Assembly (NCBI GenBank): GCA_003427395.1
Contig: BFEA01000016.1
Span: 1,615,416-1,643,264, forward strand
Reading direction: 5' to 3'
Length of the DNA: 27,849 bases
DNA from: Chara braunii
Lineage: Eukaryota > Streptophyta > Charophyceae > Charales > Characeae
This document shows positions 19,464 to 27,849 of this stretch, one piece after another. Position 1 is the first letter of the stretch. Every line of letters starts with the position of its first letter. The translations under genes were made by a program, and so were the position numbers. The notes beneath the pieces are model-generated. The model saw only the letters and a list, made by a program, of their open reading frames with translations, did not search any database and was not told where the DNA came from.

Positions 19464-21120
19464 TCAGTTCACCCGTTCCCCTTGTGGTCCAAATATCTCC
19501 CCCTTTAATGACCTGGTACACCTTCTTTTCAGAATATCATGGTTGAGCTTTGGGCACGTGCGCACATAATGTCCTATTGCGGTACAGTACTTGCATTGCT
19601 CGTTAGCAGGATCTCTCCGTTCGAATCCCCGGTTGGCTACACCTGGCGGAACCACAGCTTCCTCGGGAGGGAGGGCTGGTCGGGATACTTGCGCCTGCAT
19701 AACCAGTAACGCGTCTTCCATCCTTTCAATTTTATTGTCGACCCCGTGCACCCGTTCATGTAGATTTTCAATCCCCTTCTTTACCTTGTCGCCCGCCCTA
19801 CCGGTCAGATCTATGATCTCTCCTTCCTTGAGCAAGGCCAACGTTTCTATTACTATCATTTTCTCAGCCAGATCCGTTACCGTGCTAAAATCAACATCCC
19901 GCGTGTTTACGAACTTGCTCGTCTGTTTGTAAGCTGACAGGATCTTGTCTTTGTCGAACTCGGAGAACTGCCTGAGGAAATATTTGCTCATTATCCGGTC
20001 CGTGACCCCGGGGATCCTTAGTGCTACTATAGTAAATTCACGTAGGAAATCATTGTACGTTGCGAAGTTCTTCCTCTGAATTGCCGCTACGTCGGCCTCC
20101 GTTGCCATTTTCTCTGCCGCTAGGTACTTACTCATCATCACATCCCGGGTCTCCTTCCAAGACCGGCTTGCGGCTACAATGGTCATTATGTCCCGTCCTA
20201 GGCTTAACGACACATGCTGTCCTAGATGGTCCATATTTTCCTCCTCGGTCCACTTTAGTAACGTAACTAGGTTCTGGTAGTCGATCATGAACTCCGTGAT
20301 GTTTGCTCCATCGAAAGTCAATTTTTTCTTAGTGTCTGCCAGATAGCCTTGGTTCTTGTTCAGTGCTCGTGTGAGGGATGATTCTATCTTCCTTAGGCTG
20401 CCTTCGGAGCTACTGGCCTCGCCTGCCATGCTGGTATCTGACCCTTCCTTGCTGGCTGTCTGCCCCCCTCTAGTCTTTGCCGTTCCTTCCGGGTCGAACC
20501 AACCTAGTAGCACCTTTTCTCTGAGGCTCCAGAGCCCTTCGCATCCTCGCGATGTCGATGGCGAGGTCGGCAGACGGCTAGCCCTACTGTTTGTGGCTAA
20601 GGGGTTCGTCGCCTTCTCTGTCTCCATTTCCGGCGAGTTCTCTCTCTCTTTCCTTCTTTTGCTCGGCGTTCCCCCACAGTCACTACCCTTGTCCCCTTGC
20701 CCGAGTTTCTCCCCGACTGGTTTTCCGTTCGTCCCGCGGTACCTCCTGCAGAGAGTTTTCCTCGTTCCCAATCATCATTGCCTCAATTAACCTTGCCTTG
20801 TATTCCGCGGTCCTTTTATCTATTTCTGCTAGTTTGCGCCTCGCGTTCGTGACCCTTACTTTCTTAGACACAGCTCCCTCCGAGTTTCTGGGGCTCCCCC
20901 TATCCTTATTCTTGCCTTCCTTGTTTTCTTGGGTCCCCTGTCTGCTTCCCCCGACTTTTTCCGAGCTCTCTCCGGAGGACATTTCCTTCCGGTTCCCTTT
21001 GGTGCCATCCGGATTTTCTGATTCCCCGTCCTTCTGCCCTTCCTTGCTTTGCTCAGCACTGCCTTCTAAGCCTGGTCCTCCCTCGTTTTCATGATTACCC
21101 GTCTCGTCCTCTGTTGCCAT
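19464..21120 (-). pseudogene. Gag polyprotein with CCHC zinc knuckle
   Basis: The ATG at 21120 has A at -3 and G at +4. The first frame encodes a charged, low-complexity N-terminal 145 codons to 20683. The capsid part is in another frame (20771-19464, 435 codons), so a frameshift lies at 20683-20771. Residues 151-310 of the second frame are helical and match Gypsy capsid (NITEFMIDYQNLVTLLKW, SWKETRDVMMSKY, FLREFTIVALRIPGV). A coiled-coil-like stretch (HERVHGVDNKIERMEDALLVMQAQV) follows. CKYCTAIGHYVRTC at 393-406 is a CX2CX4HX4C knuckle for RNA binding. The TGA at 19464-19466 is followed by more Gag-like reading in the same frame, so it may be a mutated Trp codon. Confidence 0.85.
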
Positions 21121-21280
21121 ACTTGCCTACTTCTGCATAACCAAAGGATTCCCCAGAACAAACTCAGTGCGAGGCATTTCAGGTTCCCTAGGTTCCGATC
21201 CTGTTGGTTTATCCTTTTACTTGGTAATTAGGCTTTTCCCCATTCCCATTTTCTGATGGCTTCCTTAATATGGAGCCGCA

Positions 21281-21300
21281 TCCGGCTCTGATGCCTCATT
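21281..21300 (-). other. Primer-binding site and 5' LTR edge
   Basis: The minus strand reads AGGCATCAGAGCCGG, 12 of 15 matches to the complement of the plant initiator-Met tRNA 3' end (TGGTATCAGAGCCAG). It sits 160 bp upstream of the Gag ATG, where a PBS is expected. The plus strand at 21300 starts TGAGCTAAGG, a possible terminal TG of the 5' LTR. A GAGCCG/CGGCTC inverted repeat (21273-21288) overlaps the site. Confidence 0.5.
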
Positions 21301-21568
21301 GAGCTAAGGGCATGACTTAACTTCCCTTATCACCGGCTTGTTTAGAGCGCCCTTATCCCGTTGGTCGGTGCGTAGGGGTCCGGGTTGGGCAACCCGCTGG
21401 AAAAAGTTTTCTCGCGCGGTGTTCCCCGTCTGGCGGTTATTGATCATCCGGGTCCGAGCCGCCCCCCCCTTTCCTATTTCTGTCGGTGGCTTTCGAATGT
21501 AGCGGACTGTGCTTGATTTGCCCTACTGGCTCGCCTGCGGGTGCTAGTTGTTCTCGCCTTCGTGGCCC
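21301..21568 (-). other. Presumed 5' LTR portion or spacer
   Basis: This 268-bp gap separates the P4 stop codon from the putative PBS. It should hold all or part of the 5' LTR. It contains CCCGGACCCCTACGCACCGA-type GC-rich sequence on the minus strand and no TATA-like box that I trust. No second copy was found elsewhere in the window. Confidence 0.3.
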
Positions 21569-22357
21569 TTACGGTTCGGTAGGCTCCTCGAATAGTTGAG
21601 CCACCCCCGTTAAATAATTATCCTCTATCTCGATTTCCCTTTGGATTATGCGTTCGCACCCCGTCCAGTCGAGCCGGGGCGCACAAAATATTAGGATGTG
21701 GACGACTTCTAGTAATTTGTGGGCCCTCTTTCCCCAGAACGGCCCGTGCTCCACAACGACATCGTAGAACATCCCAATGGTAAGGGAGGGAAAGTGGCAT
21801 GCCCAGACTATCGCCGAGTCTGCCAGCTCCCGCGCCCTCGCAAGGCTTCCGAAGACGAGGTCTATCATAAAATGGGGCACTCGGCATCTCAGCGGTGTGG
21901 TCGGTGCCCTTAACTCCCTCCAACCTCCCATTTCCACCCGGGTAAGTAAGCCCACGTTCCTTCTTCCCCTGACCAATTGTCCTATCCGGGTCAACGTCCG
22001 GGCGGCCCTTTGAAAGACCGGTGTCAACTCGTGACCTTGTGCTATCTCTACCCCCAATGAGTGCCAGCCGATCTCAGGCAGATACATGGTCCCGGTAACT
22101 TCCAGATTGGAAAACAGATCATCTCCGGGTCTTCGGTTGAGTCTCATCCCTGTCCACCGACATTCTACCAACATGAAGGCGGCGTCCCTTCCCAAAGTCA
22201 CGACCCGCCATTCTGTGTCGAACCCTCGATAGGTAGAACTCGACGGGAGGGATACTTCCCATCGTCCACCGTTGTTCCAGGGCGGTCCGGGATACCGAGG
22301 CTGGCGTTCCATTCGCACACGGGGCTGACGTTCCACTCGCTCTCGTCTTGCTGCCAT
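21569..22357 (-). CDS. P4, member of a four-copy tandem family, function unknown
   Basis: An intact frame of 262 residues. I chose the ATG at 22357 because it has an excellent context (AACAATGGC) and puts the start where P1 and P2 start; upstream in-frame Met codons exist. It shares the family layout: an opening WEVSLP strand, VTLGRDAAFMLVECRW, GTMYLPEIGWHSLGVEIAQG, the central VPHFMIDLVFGS, HGPF, and the C-terminal REIEIEDNYLTGVAQLFEE. The N-terminal half looks beta-rich and the C-terminal half helical. The extreme N-terminus is Arg-rich. There is no signal peptide or transmembrane segment. It ends 449 bp upstream of the Gag ATG on the same strand, with the putative PBS between. I recognise no family; function is not inferred. 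Confidence 0.6.
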   Translation of the reverse strand: MAARRERVERQPRVRMERQPRYPGPPWNNGGRWEVSLPSSSTYRGFDTEWRVVTLGRDAAFMLVECRWTGMRLNRRPGDDLFSNLEVTGTMYLPEIGWHSLGVEIAQGHELTPVFQRAARTLTRIGQLVRGRRNVGLLTRVEMGGWRELRAPTTPLRCRVPHFMIDLVFGSLARARELADSAIVWACHFPSLTIGMFYDVVVEHGPFWGKRAHKLLEVVHILIFCAPRLDWTGCERIIQREIEIEDNYLTGVAQLFEEPTEP

Positions 22358-22476
22358 TGTTACCTTGGTGATTCCCTGCATAGTCCACATAGAAACGGTT
22401 ACAGCCAATCTTCAGAATCTGCCCACCTACTGTCTCCCTTGCCCTTCGTGTTTTCATTTCCCTTTTCTAGTCCCAA

Positions 22477-23269
22477 CTATCCCTCTATATCCCCGAGAGC
22501 AGTAGCCTCCTCTGGCTGTTCGTACAACCGGTAAAGATCATCTATGTAGGCCGCGCCCCGACCTACCTCTCGGCGGATGACTCTCCACATCATCTCATCA
22601 CTTATTTGTGGGACTCTTGGCCTAGCATTTACCGCTGCTCGTAGAATGCAAAGCACCTCGCGCCCTTGTTCGTCCCCGAAAGGCCCCATCTCTAGGAAGG
22701 CCCGATAGTATTTTCGATACATTAATGCTTCGTCAAGATTTAACCTAGTTACGGCAGTCACCGCCTGCTCCACTCGTTCTATGCCTCCCATTCATCTTAG
22801 CAGGAAGGGTGGTAGACTCATCCGTATGACCTCGTTTGGCAGCTCGAAAACCCCCGTCGCGGCGACTCTTACCTCTGCCGTTACGTCATCTCGTTCCGGG
22901 TCTGCAAACTCAAACCCCTCTCGCCAGGTTATTTGCCATGCCCCTTCGAACATTCGCACGGGGTCATCCCCGGAAGCCAAAAGCAATCCCAAAGGTCCGC
23001 CATCCTCCTTTCGACAGGTGTAAGGATCCCGTCGCATGTACACGCCCTGGGAGGTTCAAGTCTACGCCCCCGAACTCCCCTCTCGCACGCCATTCCAGCT
23101 CCACTACTAGGTACAACATATCGTCCACCAATTCTACCCCCACCCAGTCCATTATCGGATTGCTTACCGCATTTCTTGCCGGCAGGCTTATTTCGACCCT
23201 GCCTTCTGATATTCTTGGTGGCAGGATCCCACGAGGTCTATCCTCCCAGAACGTCATTCGCCGGACCAT
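22477..23269 (-). pseudogene. P3, broken member of the tandem family
   Basis: Three frame pieces together match the whole family. The first has WEDRPRGILPP, ISEGRVEISLP, DWVGVELVDDMLYLVVELEW and GSLHLSKGGW. After a frameshift near 23000, at a TTTT run, the second gives LLASGDDPVRMFEGAW and MSLPPFLL. An in-frame TGA at 22792-22794 follows, then MGGIERVEQAV, FLEMGPF and VIRREVGRGAAYIDDLYRLYEQP. At the TGA the intact paralog P2 has Trp (EWFGGFEH), so TGG to TGA is the simplest explanation. The ATG at 23269 is the most plausible start, but the frame is open further up without a Met. It lies between P4 (119 bp away) and P2 (about 300 bp away) on the same strand. Confidence 0.6.
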
Positions 23270-23576
23270 CTCGCAATGTATCCTTTCTTGCTTTCTTAGT
23301 CCGATTGCTGCACCCACCGAGATTTCATGTCTTTCGTGTTTTAGTCTTTCAACCCTCCCTACTTATCGTACACTGGTTCTTGCCGCTATCCCCAACTCAT
23401 ACATGTTCAATTCTACCCTCCCCCCCCTTTTCCAGTTGCTGCCACTTCCCCCTTGTTTCGATCCTTATGCATCATTTACGGCCTAATGTACACACTCCCT
23501 TTCTTATGTTACACCTCAATTCACAACCACCCTCCATACTCAGGCCTTTTCGCGGTGTTCGATCCCTTGGCCTCAT

Positions 23577-24332
23577 TCAGTCGAACCACAATACCTCAAA
23601 TAGTTTAAAAACATCGTCTACATAGGAGGGTGCGGCCGCCGCCTCCCGGCTAACTATGGCGTCCCAAGACTCCGCCTCTACCTCTAGGCGGTCATACCTG
23701 CCTACTCTTAGGACGATGATGACTTCCTTGGCCTTATCTACGTAGAAGGGCTCATATTTCAATGAGAGCCTATAGAACTCCTCAGTCAGCCAGACACACT
23801 CTATATGCACCTTTCTCATGGAGTCGACTACTTCTAAGATGTGCTCAAACCCCCCAAACCACTCGGCTATGAATTCCGGTACCCAAGCCGTTATCCGTAG
23901 ACTTGGAGGCGTAAGTTCCTTCCATCCTCCCATCACAACTCTGCTACTAACTTCGTCCCATCCCTCGTTGGCGAACAACTTGCCTTCCTTTCGGGTTCGG
24001 GCCTCTGCATCCCCTAGAAGCCACATNNGGTCCTGTCCCATTGCTAACATGGTGCAAAACAGGTGCCATCCATCCTCGGAAAGGACAATCGTTCCAACTG
24101 ACTCTACCTTGCCTTCTGCTATATCATCCCAACCTTCATCTTCCCTTATCGGGTTCCAAATTCGCTCTATCCATACATATGACAAGTCCCGGACAACCTC
24201 AAACCCAATCCAATCACACGTGGTTCCTCTCCATCCGTTCCCTGTTGGTATATGAATTTTTATTCCTTCTCTGAGTCGTCGTGGTTTCCAGCCTTTGAAG
24301 GGGTATTCCATCATCCTTTCTTCTCTAGTCAT
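23577..24332 (-). CDS. P2, member of a four-copy tandem family, function unknown
   Basis: A frame of 251 residues from the ATG at 24332 (A at -3), 63 bp after the P1 stop. Two undetermined bases at 24027-24028 leave one residue unknown and mean the frame rests on the assembly. Family features are LREGIKIHIP, DWIGFEVVRDLSYVWIERIW, GTIVLSEDGWHLFCTMLAMGQ, VVMGGWKELTPPSLR, the central VPEFIAEWFGG, YEPF and the C-terminal VSREAAAAPSYVDDVFKLFE. It is closest by eye to P3. Trp and Glu are frequent and Cys rare. No catalytic motif, signal peptide or membrane helix is seen. The tight spacing to P1 is unusual for plant nuclear genes. Confidence 0.6.
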   Translation of the reverse strand: MTREERMMEYPFKGWKPRRLREGIKIHIPTGNGWRGTTCDWIGFEVVRDLSYVWIERIWNPIREDEGWDDIAEGKVESVGTIVLSEDGWHLFCTMLAMGQDXMWLLGDAEARTRKEGKLFANEGWDEVSSRVVMGGWKELTPPSLRITAWVPEFIAEWFGGFEHILEVVDSMRKVHIECVWLTEEFYRLSLKYEPFYVDKAKEVIIVLRVGRYDRLEVEAESWDAIVSREAAAAPSYVDDVFKLFEVLWFD

Positions 24333-24395
24333 CTTTCCCTTTCCGGCACAATACCAGGCCACCTGTCCTTCCTAAGTTAAGTTTTCCCACCCCTC

Positions 24396-25208
24396 TTAGA
24401 AGTCTCTGTCCTCTATCTCTTCATCTTCGTCTTCATCACTGAAGTCGTCCTCCTCGTCGTATACCAACTCCCTTACCCCATCTAGAAACGTCCCCCCTAT
24501 TGGTACATTTCTGTAGACTATCTCCCAATGTACAGCGCTAGGGACAAAGATATTGTCTATGCTAAGGCAGTTTAGTATCTCGCCCAGCTTCCTCGCCCAG
24601 TTCCCCTCGAACGGTCCCATCTCTACTGATAACCAAAAAAAATCTTGCCTAGCGCATTGGTATAGCCCGAGGTTCGTCATGGACTGGCATATTCGCACTA
24701 GCCTGCTCCGAGTTCCGAAAACCGCATCCACTAGGAAGGGGGGCAGCACACATCGCATGGTTCTTACGGGTCGCCTCATGCTTCCTCTATCCCCAAGTTC
24801 CACCCGTACGTCTACCTTTTCCATTTCCATTTTCCTCCGTTGACATCCAGCCCACACAACCTCTGCTTCTGCCTTCCTATACAACTCGTCCGGCGTATTC
24901 CCGAGTGCTAACTCTATGAGCATAGCTTTCTTCCCATCTTGCGACAAGTAGATCCACCCCCGGGCTTCCACTGTCCCTCGGAATTCCAAATCCATTAAAC
25001 TTGGCGACAACCTCGTCAAGCTGACATTGATCCATACCGTTTCTATCCAAAGAAAAGTCTCCCCTCCTTGCAGCGTTACCGTTTGATATGCCGGTTCAAG
25101 GTCCGCCCACGTTCCATTTTCCGGGAGGACGACCGACACTTCTTCCTTTACATCTACTGGCATTTCCGGACCGCTAGTATAGATTGGGGAAGACAACCAT
25201 CGCGCCAT
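24396..25208 (-). CDS. P1, member of a four-copy tandem family, function unknown
   Basis: An intact 270-residue frame. The ATG at 25208 has a strong context (AAGATGG). It is the first gene of the cluster in transcription order. Shared segments are VSVVLP, YQTVTLQGGETFLWIETVW, GTVEARGWIYLSQDG, ELALGN, LPPFLVDAVFGTRSR, VEMGPF, WARKLGEILNCL and NVPIGGTFLDGVRELVYDE. It differs in ending with a very acidic tail (residues about 251-270, mostly Asp/Glu) that P2, P3 and P4 lack. The beta-rich N-half and helical C-half are predicted by eye only. No known domain is recognised. A perfect 10-bp inverted repeat lies 75-110 bp upstream. Confidence 0.62.
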   Translation of the reverse strand: MARWLSSPIYTSGPEMPVDVKEEVSVVLPENGTWADLEPAYQTVTLQGGETFLWIETVWINVSLTRLSPSLMDLEFRGTVEARGWIYLSQDGKKAMLIELALGNTPDELYRKAEAEVVWAGCQRRKMEMEKVDVRVELGDRGSMRRPVRTMRCVLPPFLVDAVFGTRSRLVRICQSMTNLGLYQCARQDFFWLSVEMGPFEGNWARKLGEILNCLSIDNIFVPSAVHWEIVYRNVPIGGTFLDGVRELVYDEEDDFSDEDEDEEIEDRDF

Positions 25209-25282
25209 CTTGTTTTCAGCACCCGACCCCTGTTTTCATAAAAAGAGCATCAACCGGTCCTTTTGGTCAGGTCAACCCTTGT

Positions 25283-25317
25283 CCTTGATGAGAATTATTT
25301 CAGACCCCTCATCAAGG
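25283..25317 (-). promoter_or_regulatory. Inverted repeat upstream of P1
   Basis: CCTTGATGAG (25283-25292) and CTCATCAAGG (25308-25317) are perfect 10-bp complements around a 15-nt centre. The repeat lies 75-110 bp upstream of the P1 ATG, so it could be a 5' leader hairpin or a dyad operator. A role is inference only. Confidence 0.45.
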
Positions 25318-27849
25318 TCTTCCTATTTTACCTCCCAATTCCTAAGTACCTCCTTCCCATAATTCCCTAGGTCGGCCATCCATTTGCCCATATTCTTTCT
25401 CTTGGTTCCATTCGAACTGACCTCTATCCTTCTTCCTTCCGATCATCTCTCACTCGTGCGGACTTAGATGAGGGGGGGGATAGACTTAGAAATATGTCTC
25501 GTCCAACAGTCTGAGCTCAATCAAATTTTACAGAGGGGGAACACATAAAAAAAATCAGGCAACCTTACATACGGGCCGGTCATCTCCTCACCGGTCATCC
25601 CCAATATGGTCTCTCCGCTGGTACTATCGGTAGAGTTTTATCCCATACCTCAAGCACAGCTCAACCGTCGCGAGCGCCATACCCAGGTCTCGGCAAGACA
25701 TTCACCCTTTCCTCCTTACCCAGAATACCTCATCCCGTCTTGCCGCTTTGCACATCCATACCGACACCGAGGGTTACCTCGAGTGCCTAAATACAGGGAC
25801 AAAGTCAGTCGTCCGGACATTCACTTCCATCGGTCCGACAAGAATCAGCCTTTCTCAAAACCATGCTACGAGAGGCTACTAATCGCCTCTGAGGCCCCGT
25901 CTTTGTCCGCATGCAGTGGTACTCCCTCTGCCTGCCTACAGGCTAAGCCCCGCCTGAGGAGATTTCACACCCCGTCCAGCAGATCATCGAGCCGAAGCCC
26001 GTCACCGCTCGAACGAAAATGCTACTAATCAACCGACATGACAAACTCCCGTCCGACAGCTCGGTGGCCTGACCTCCACATACGAACACACGGCAGCCTA
26101 CAAAAGAGAACGACATTTCGTAACCCGCACTGGCCGGTGCCGACTAATCCTTTCCTTCCGAAAGGCAGGACGCTCGAATCCCATCATGCAAACACAAGTC
26201 CCAAGTGGGACACACATAGTACAAGTGCCATTCCCTTGGTGCACCCAGCGCTTCCTACCCATAACTCACAGATTTTCTCTGAGGACAATGAGTGTCACTC
26301 ACCCTACTTTCATACATAGTGGTTGGTTCCTTCTCATGAGAATCTTCAAGGGTGAGCTAGTTTTCGTTGGAGTCTAGCAACTCCCTTCATTTCCCTTCTC
26401 TTCACTTGTCTGTCCTTTCATAGGGTAGGATTGTTCTTTCTTGATGACCTGTTGTGTTCATATTGGTTCCTTCAATCATTAAAAAGGTGCAAAGTGCATG
26501 AGCCCGCTGGGCTCAAAGAAGAAGGGGAAAACACCCATTCAGTCGGATCACTCCGCCATGGGATTTTCATTGGAACCTGGCCTAAGCCAAGCACCAACCG
26601 CCTGCTAGGTAACCGGAACCCTTCTTTCATACGAAGAGGAAGGGTCGACCTGCGACTTGCCCAAGGCTTCCCCGGACTGGCGAGCACTAGCACCGGACGA
26701 AGGAGGGCTAGAGTCATTCCTCAAAGGAACGGTTGATCAAGTGCATAGCATGCATGTTATACCTCCAGGCCTGGCCATGCCATGCGCCCAACCACTCTCA
26801 AATCTGATTTCTCACAAGGGAAATAGCGAACAAAAGTCCATTTTTTTTATCTTTGGTTATGTACACGTCAATACGTCGGGCGCCCCCCTCGGAATCGTAA
26901 GGGTCAGTTTAACCCCATGCTCGTCACCTCCACCATTTTTGTAGCCGGAAGACTTTTGAGCCTTGGTCGACCCCACTGCGGGTCCCAGTTGGCTCGGCCC
27001 GCCCATGCTCATACTCGGGGCGCGGGTTGTTCGTCCCGAGGTCACCCCCACCTAGTGCTTTGAGATGGACGGGGGCCATCGCGCGAAGAGCTTTGACATT
27101 GGGGATATAGCTCAGCCCTCACGCCAGGTGGTAGTCTCGCTGGTTGTTCCGCAACGCTGAGTTTTTTTTGCTTCTTTGTTGTATTCTCATGCAATTGCTC
27201 ATTCCAATACGCAGGCAGTCCAAGGATTATTTGAGCGTTTCTCTTCTCTTGTGCGTAGGCTAAGTGTCATCCTTAGGCCACGCACCATTTCCCTAAGCAA
27301 TGTGGCTATACGGCGTCATTAGGTTGTGGCGGAGCCGTCTTCCCCCTCGCCTCTACGCATCCATCGAGTCTCACAATTTGTTGTTTTCCTTGTTAAAGTA
27401 GGCCCCTTAGTCTTTTCGGGGTCCTTATATGCATGCACGCATAACATCACAATTTCCTTGGTACGATTGGACTCTCAATCACACTTCCAAGTCTCAAGCG
27501 CAAAAGTCATTCTCATGGGTTGGCTCTATGTCAAGGGTCCCATAGCCCTTTCGCCCCCTTTTCCTTTTCCTCTTGATGCCCAGTTCCTCTCGCCCCTATC
27601 CAGCTCAAGGCATTTCTGACCATTCTTCACCTGCACAATCCCACACAAGCAAGAAGATCTATACAATGTTCCTCGTTGGGGGTCAACACATAGCCTTTCC
27701 CACATGCCTATCATTTTCAAGCTCTTTGGCTGTGCTTTGTTCCCTTTTTGTTGTTCAATCAGCCCATCCTCTTCTCATAGTCATACAGTCGGGGAAATGG
27801 TTGAGTCAAACTGACCTCTCTCTCAACTTATGCTTCCTTCCGGATCCCG
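25318..27849. other. Intergenic stretch, nothing recognised
   Basis: Open frames here (for example 25606-26028 on plus) have no recognisable domain and a biased Ser/Pro/Arg composition. I saw no pol, gag or P-family remnant and no clear tandem repeat. A G-run (25471-25480) and short A/T runs (25548-25555, 26841-26849, 27163-27170) are the only notable features. If P1-P4 belong to a larger element, its upstream terminus should lie here. Confidence 0.35.

Larger units (their letters stand above)
13269..21300 (-). mobile_element. Decayed Ty3/Gypsy-type LTR retrotransposon
   Basis: Read on the minus strand, the order is primer-binding site (21281-21296), Gag with CCHC knuckle, protease, reverse transcriptase, RNase H, integrase, then an accessory ORF. 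Integrase downstream of RNase H is diagnostic of Ty3/Gypsy and not Copia order. The RT active site is YIDD followed by NPIKG, and a conserved block precedes the protease. As far as I recall, fungal and some non-seed-plant Gypsy lineages share these features. Frameshifts near 20.7, 19.4, 17.9, 17.75, 17.0 and 15.27 kb and nonsense codons at several sites make it incapable of autonomous movement. The 5' LTR seems to begin (TG on the plus strand) at 21300, but its outer limit and the 3' LTR were not found. Confidence 0.85.

Noticed and set aside
22119-22457. 112-codon minus-strand frame starting at an ATG at 22457
   Set aside because: It overlaps P4 in another frame, has no similarity to the paralogs, and its composition is that of an out-of-frame reading of P4.
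22836-23625. Long plus-strand open frames opposite P3 and P2 (up to 230 codons)
   Set aside because: They are antisense to the conserved P family, are Ser/Pro/Arg-rich, and share no similarity with each other although their templates are paralogous.
25606-26028. 140-codon plus-strand frame
   Set aside because: Biased Arg/Ser/Pro composition with no recognised domain or supporting context; not reported as a gene.
27101-27115. GGGGATATAGCTCAG, resembling the 5' end of a plastid tRNA-Ala
   Set aside because: Only the first 15 bases match. The D-loop, anticodon arm and T-arm do not follow, so it is chance or a tiny fragment.

Overview
The window looks like repeat-dense, gene-poor nuclear DNA from a eukaryote, most likely of the green-plant (streptophyte) lineage. 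The best taxonomic clue is a retroelement primer-binding site at 21281-21296. Read on the minus strand it resembles the complement of the plant initiator-Met tRNA 3' end (12 of 15 positions of TGGTATCAGAGCCAG). There are also tRNA-derived SINE-like heads, A-rich tails and many degenerate minisatellites. No bacterial operon, rRNA gene or convincing host housekeeping gene was seen. The species cannot be named from the sequence; a charophyte alga or another repeat-rich streptophyte is only a guess.

Layout. 1-358: 65-bp tandem array. 359-3970: no credible gene, but an old duplication of about 625 bp (2080/2712). 3971-4167: a motif repeated three times. 4562-5812: an array of hairpins with a conserved ACCC loop and covarying stems, the most structured non-coding signal here. 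5.9-9.3 kb: CAG/CAA-rich and CT-rich low-complexity DNA with small duplications. 9320-9391: a long poly(A). 9.8-11.2 kb: three tRNA-like SINE heads on the minus strand and an (AAAT)n tract. 11.75-12.55 kb: three minisatellites with periods of 16, 55 and 40 bp.

13269-21296 (minus strand): a decayed Ty3/Gypsy-type LTR retrotransposon. Its order is PBS, Gag (capsid plus CCHC knuckle), protease, reverse transcriptase, RNase H, integrase (HHCC, DD35E, GPY/F-like tail), then a 3' accessory ORF with two SUMO-interaction-like motifs. It carries several frameshifts and nonsense codons, so it is a non-autonomous relic. No 3' LTR was found.

21569-25208 (minus strand): four tandem paralogous ORFs of about 250-270 aa, named P1-P4 here. 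They are closely packed on the same strand as the retroelement, three are intact apart from an NN gap in P2, and they match no family I recognise. They are the best candidate for an undescribed gene system. They could be host genes, cargo of a larger element, or genes of an endogenised virus. 25318-27849 holds nothing I can support as a gene.
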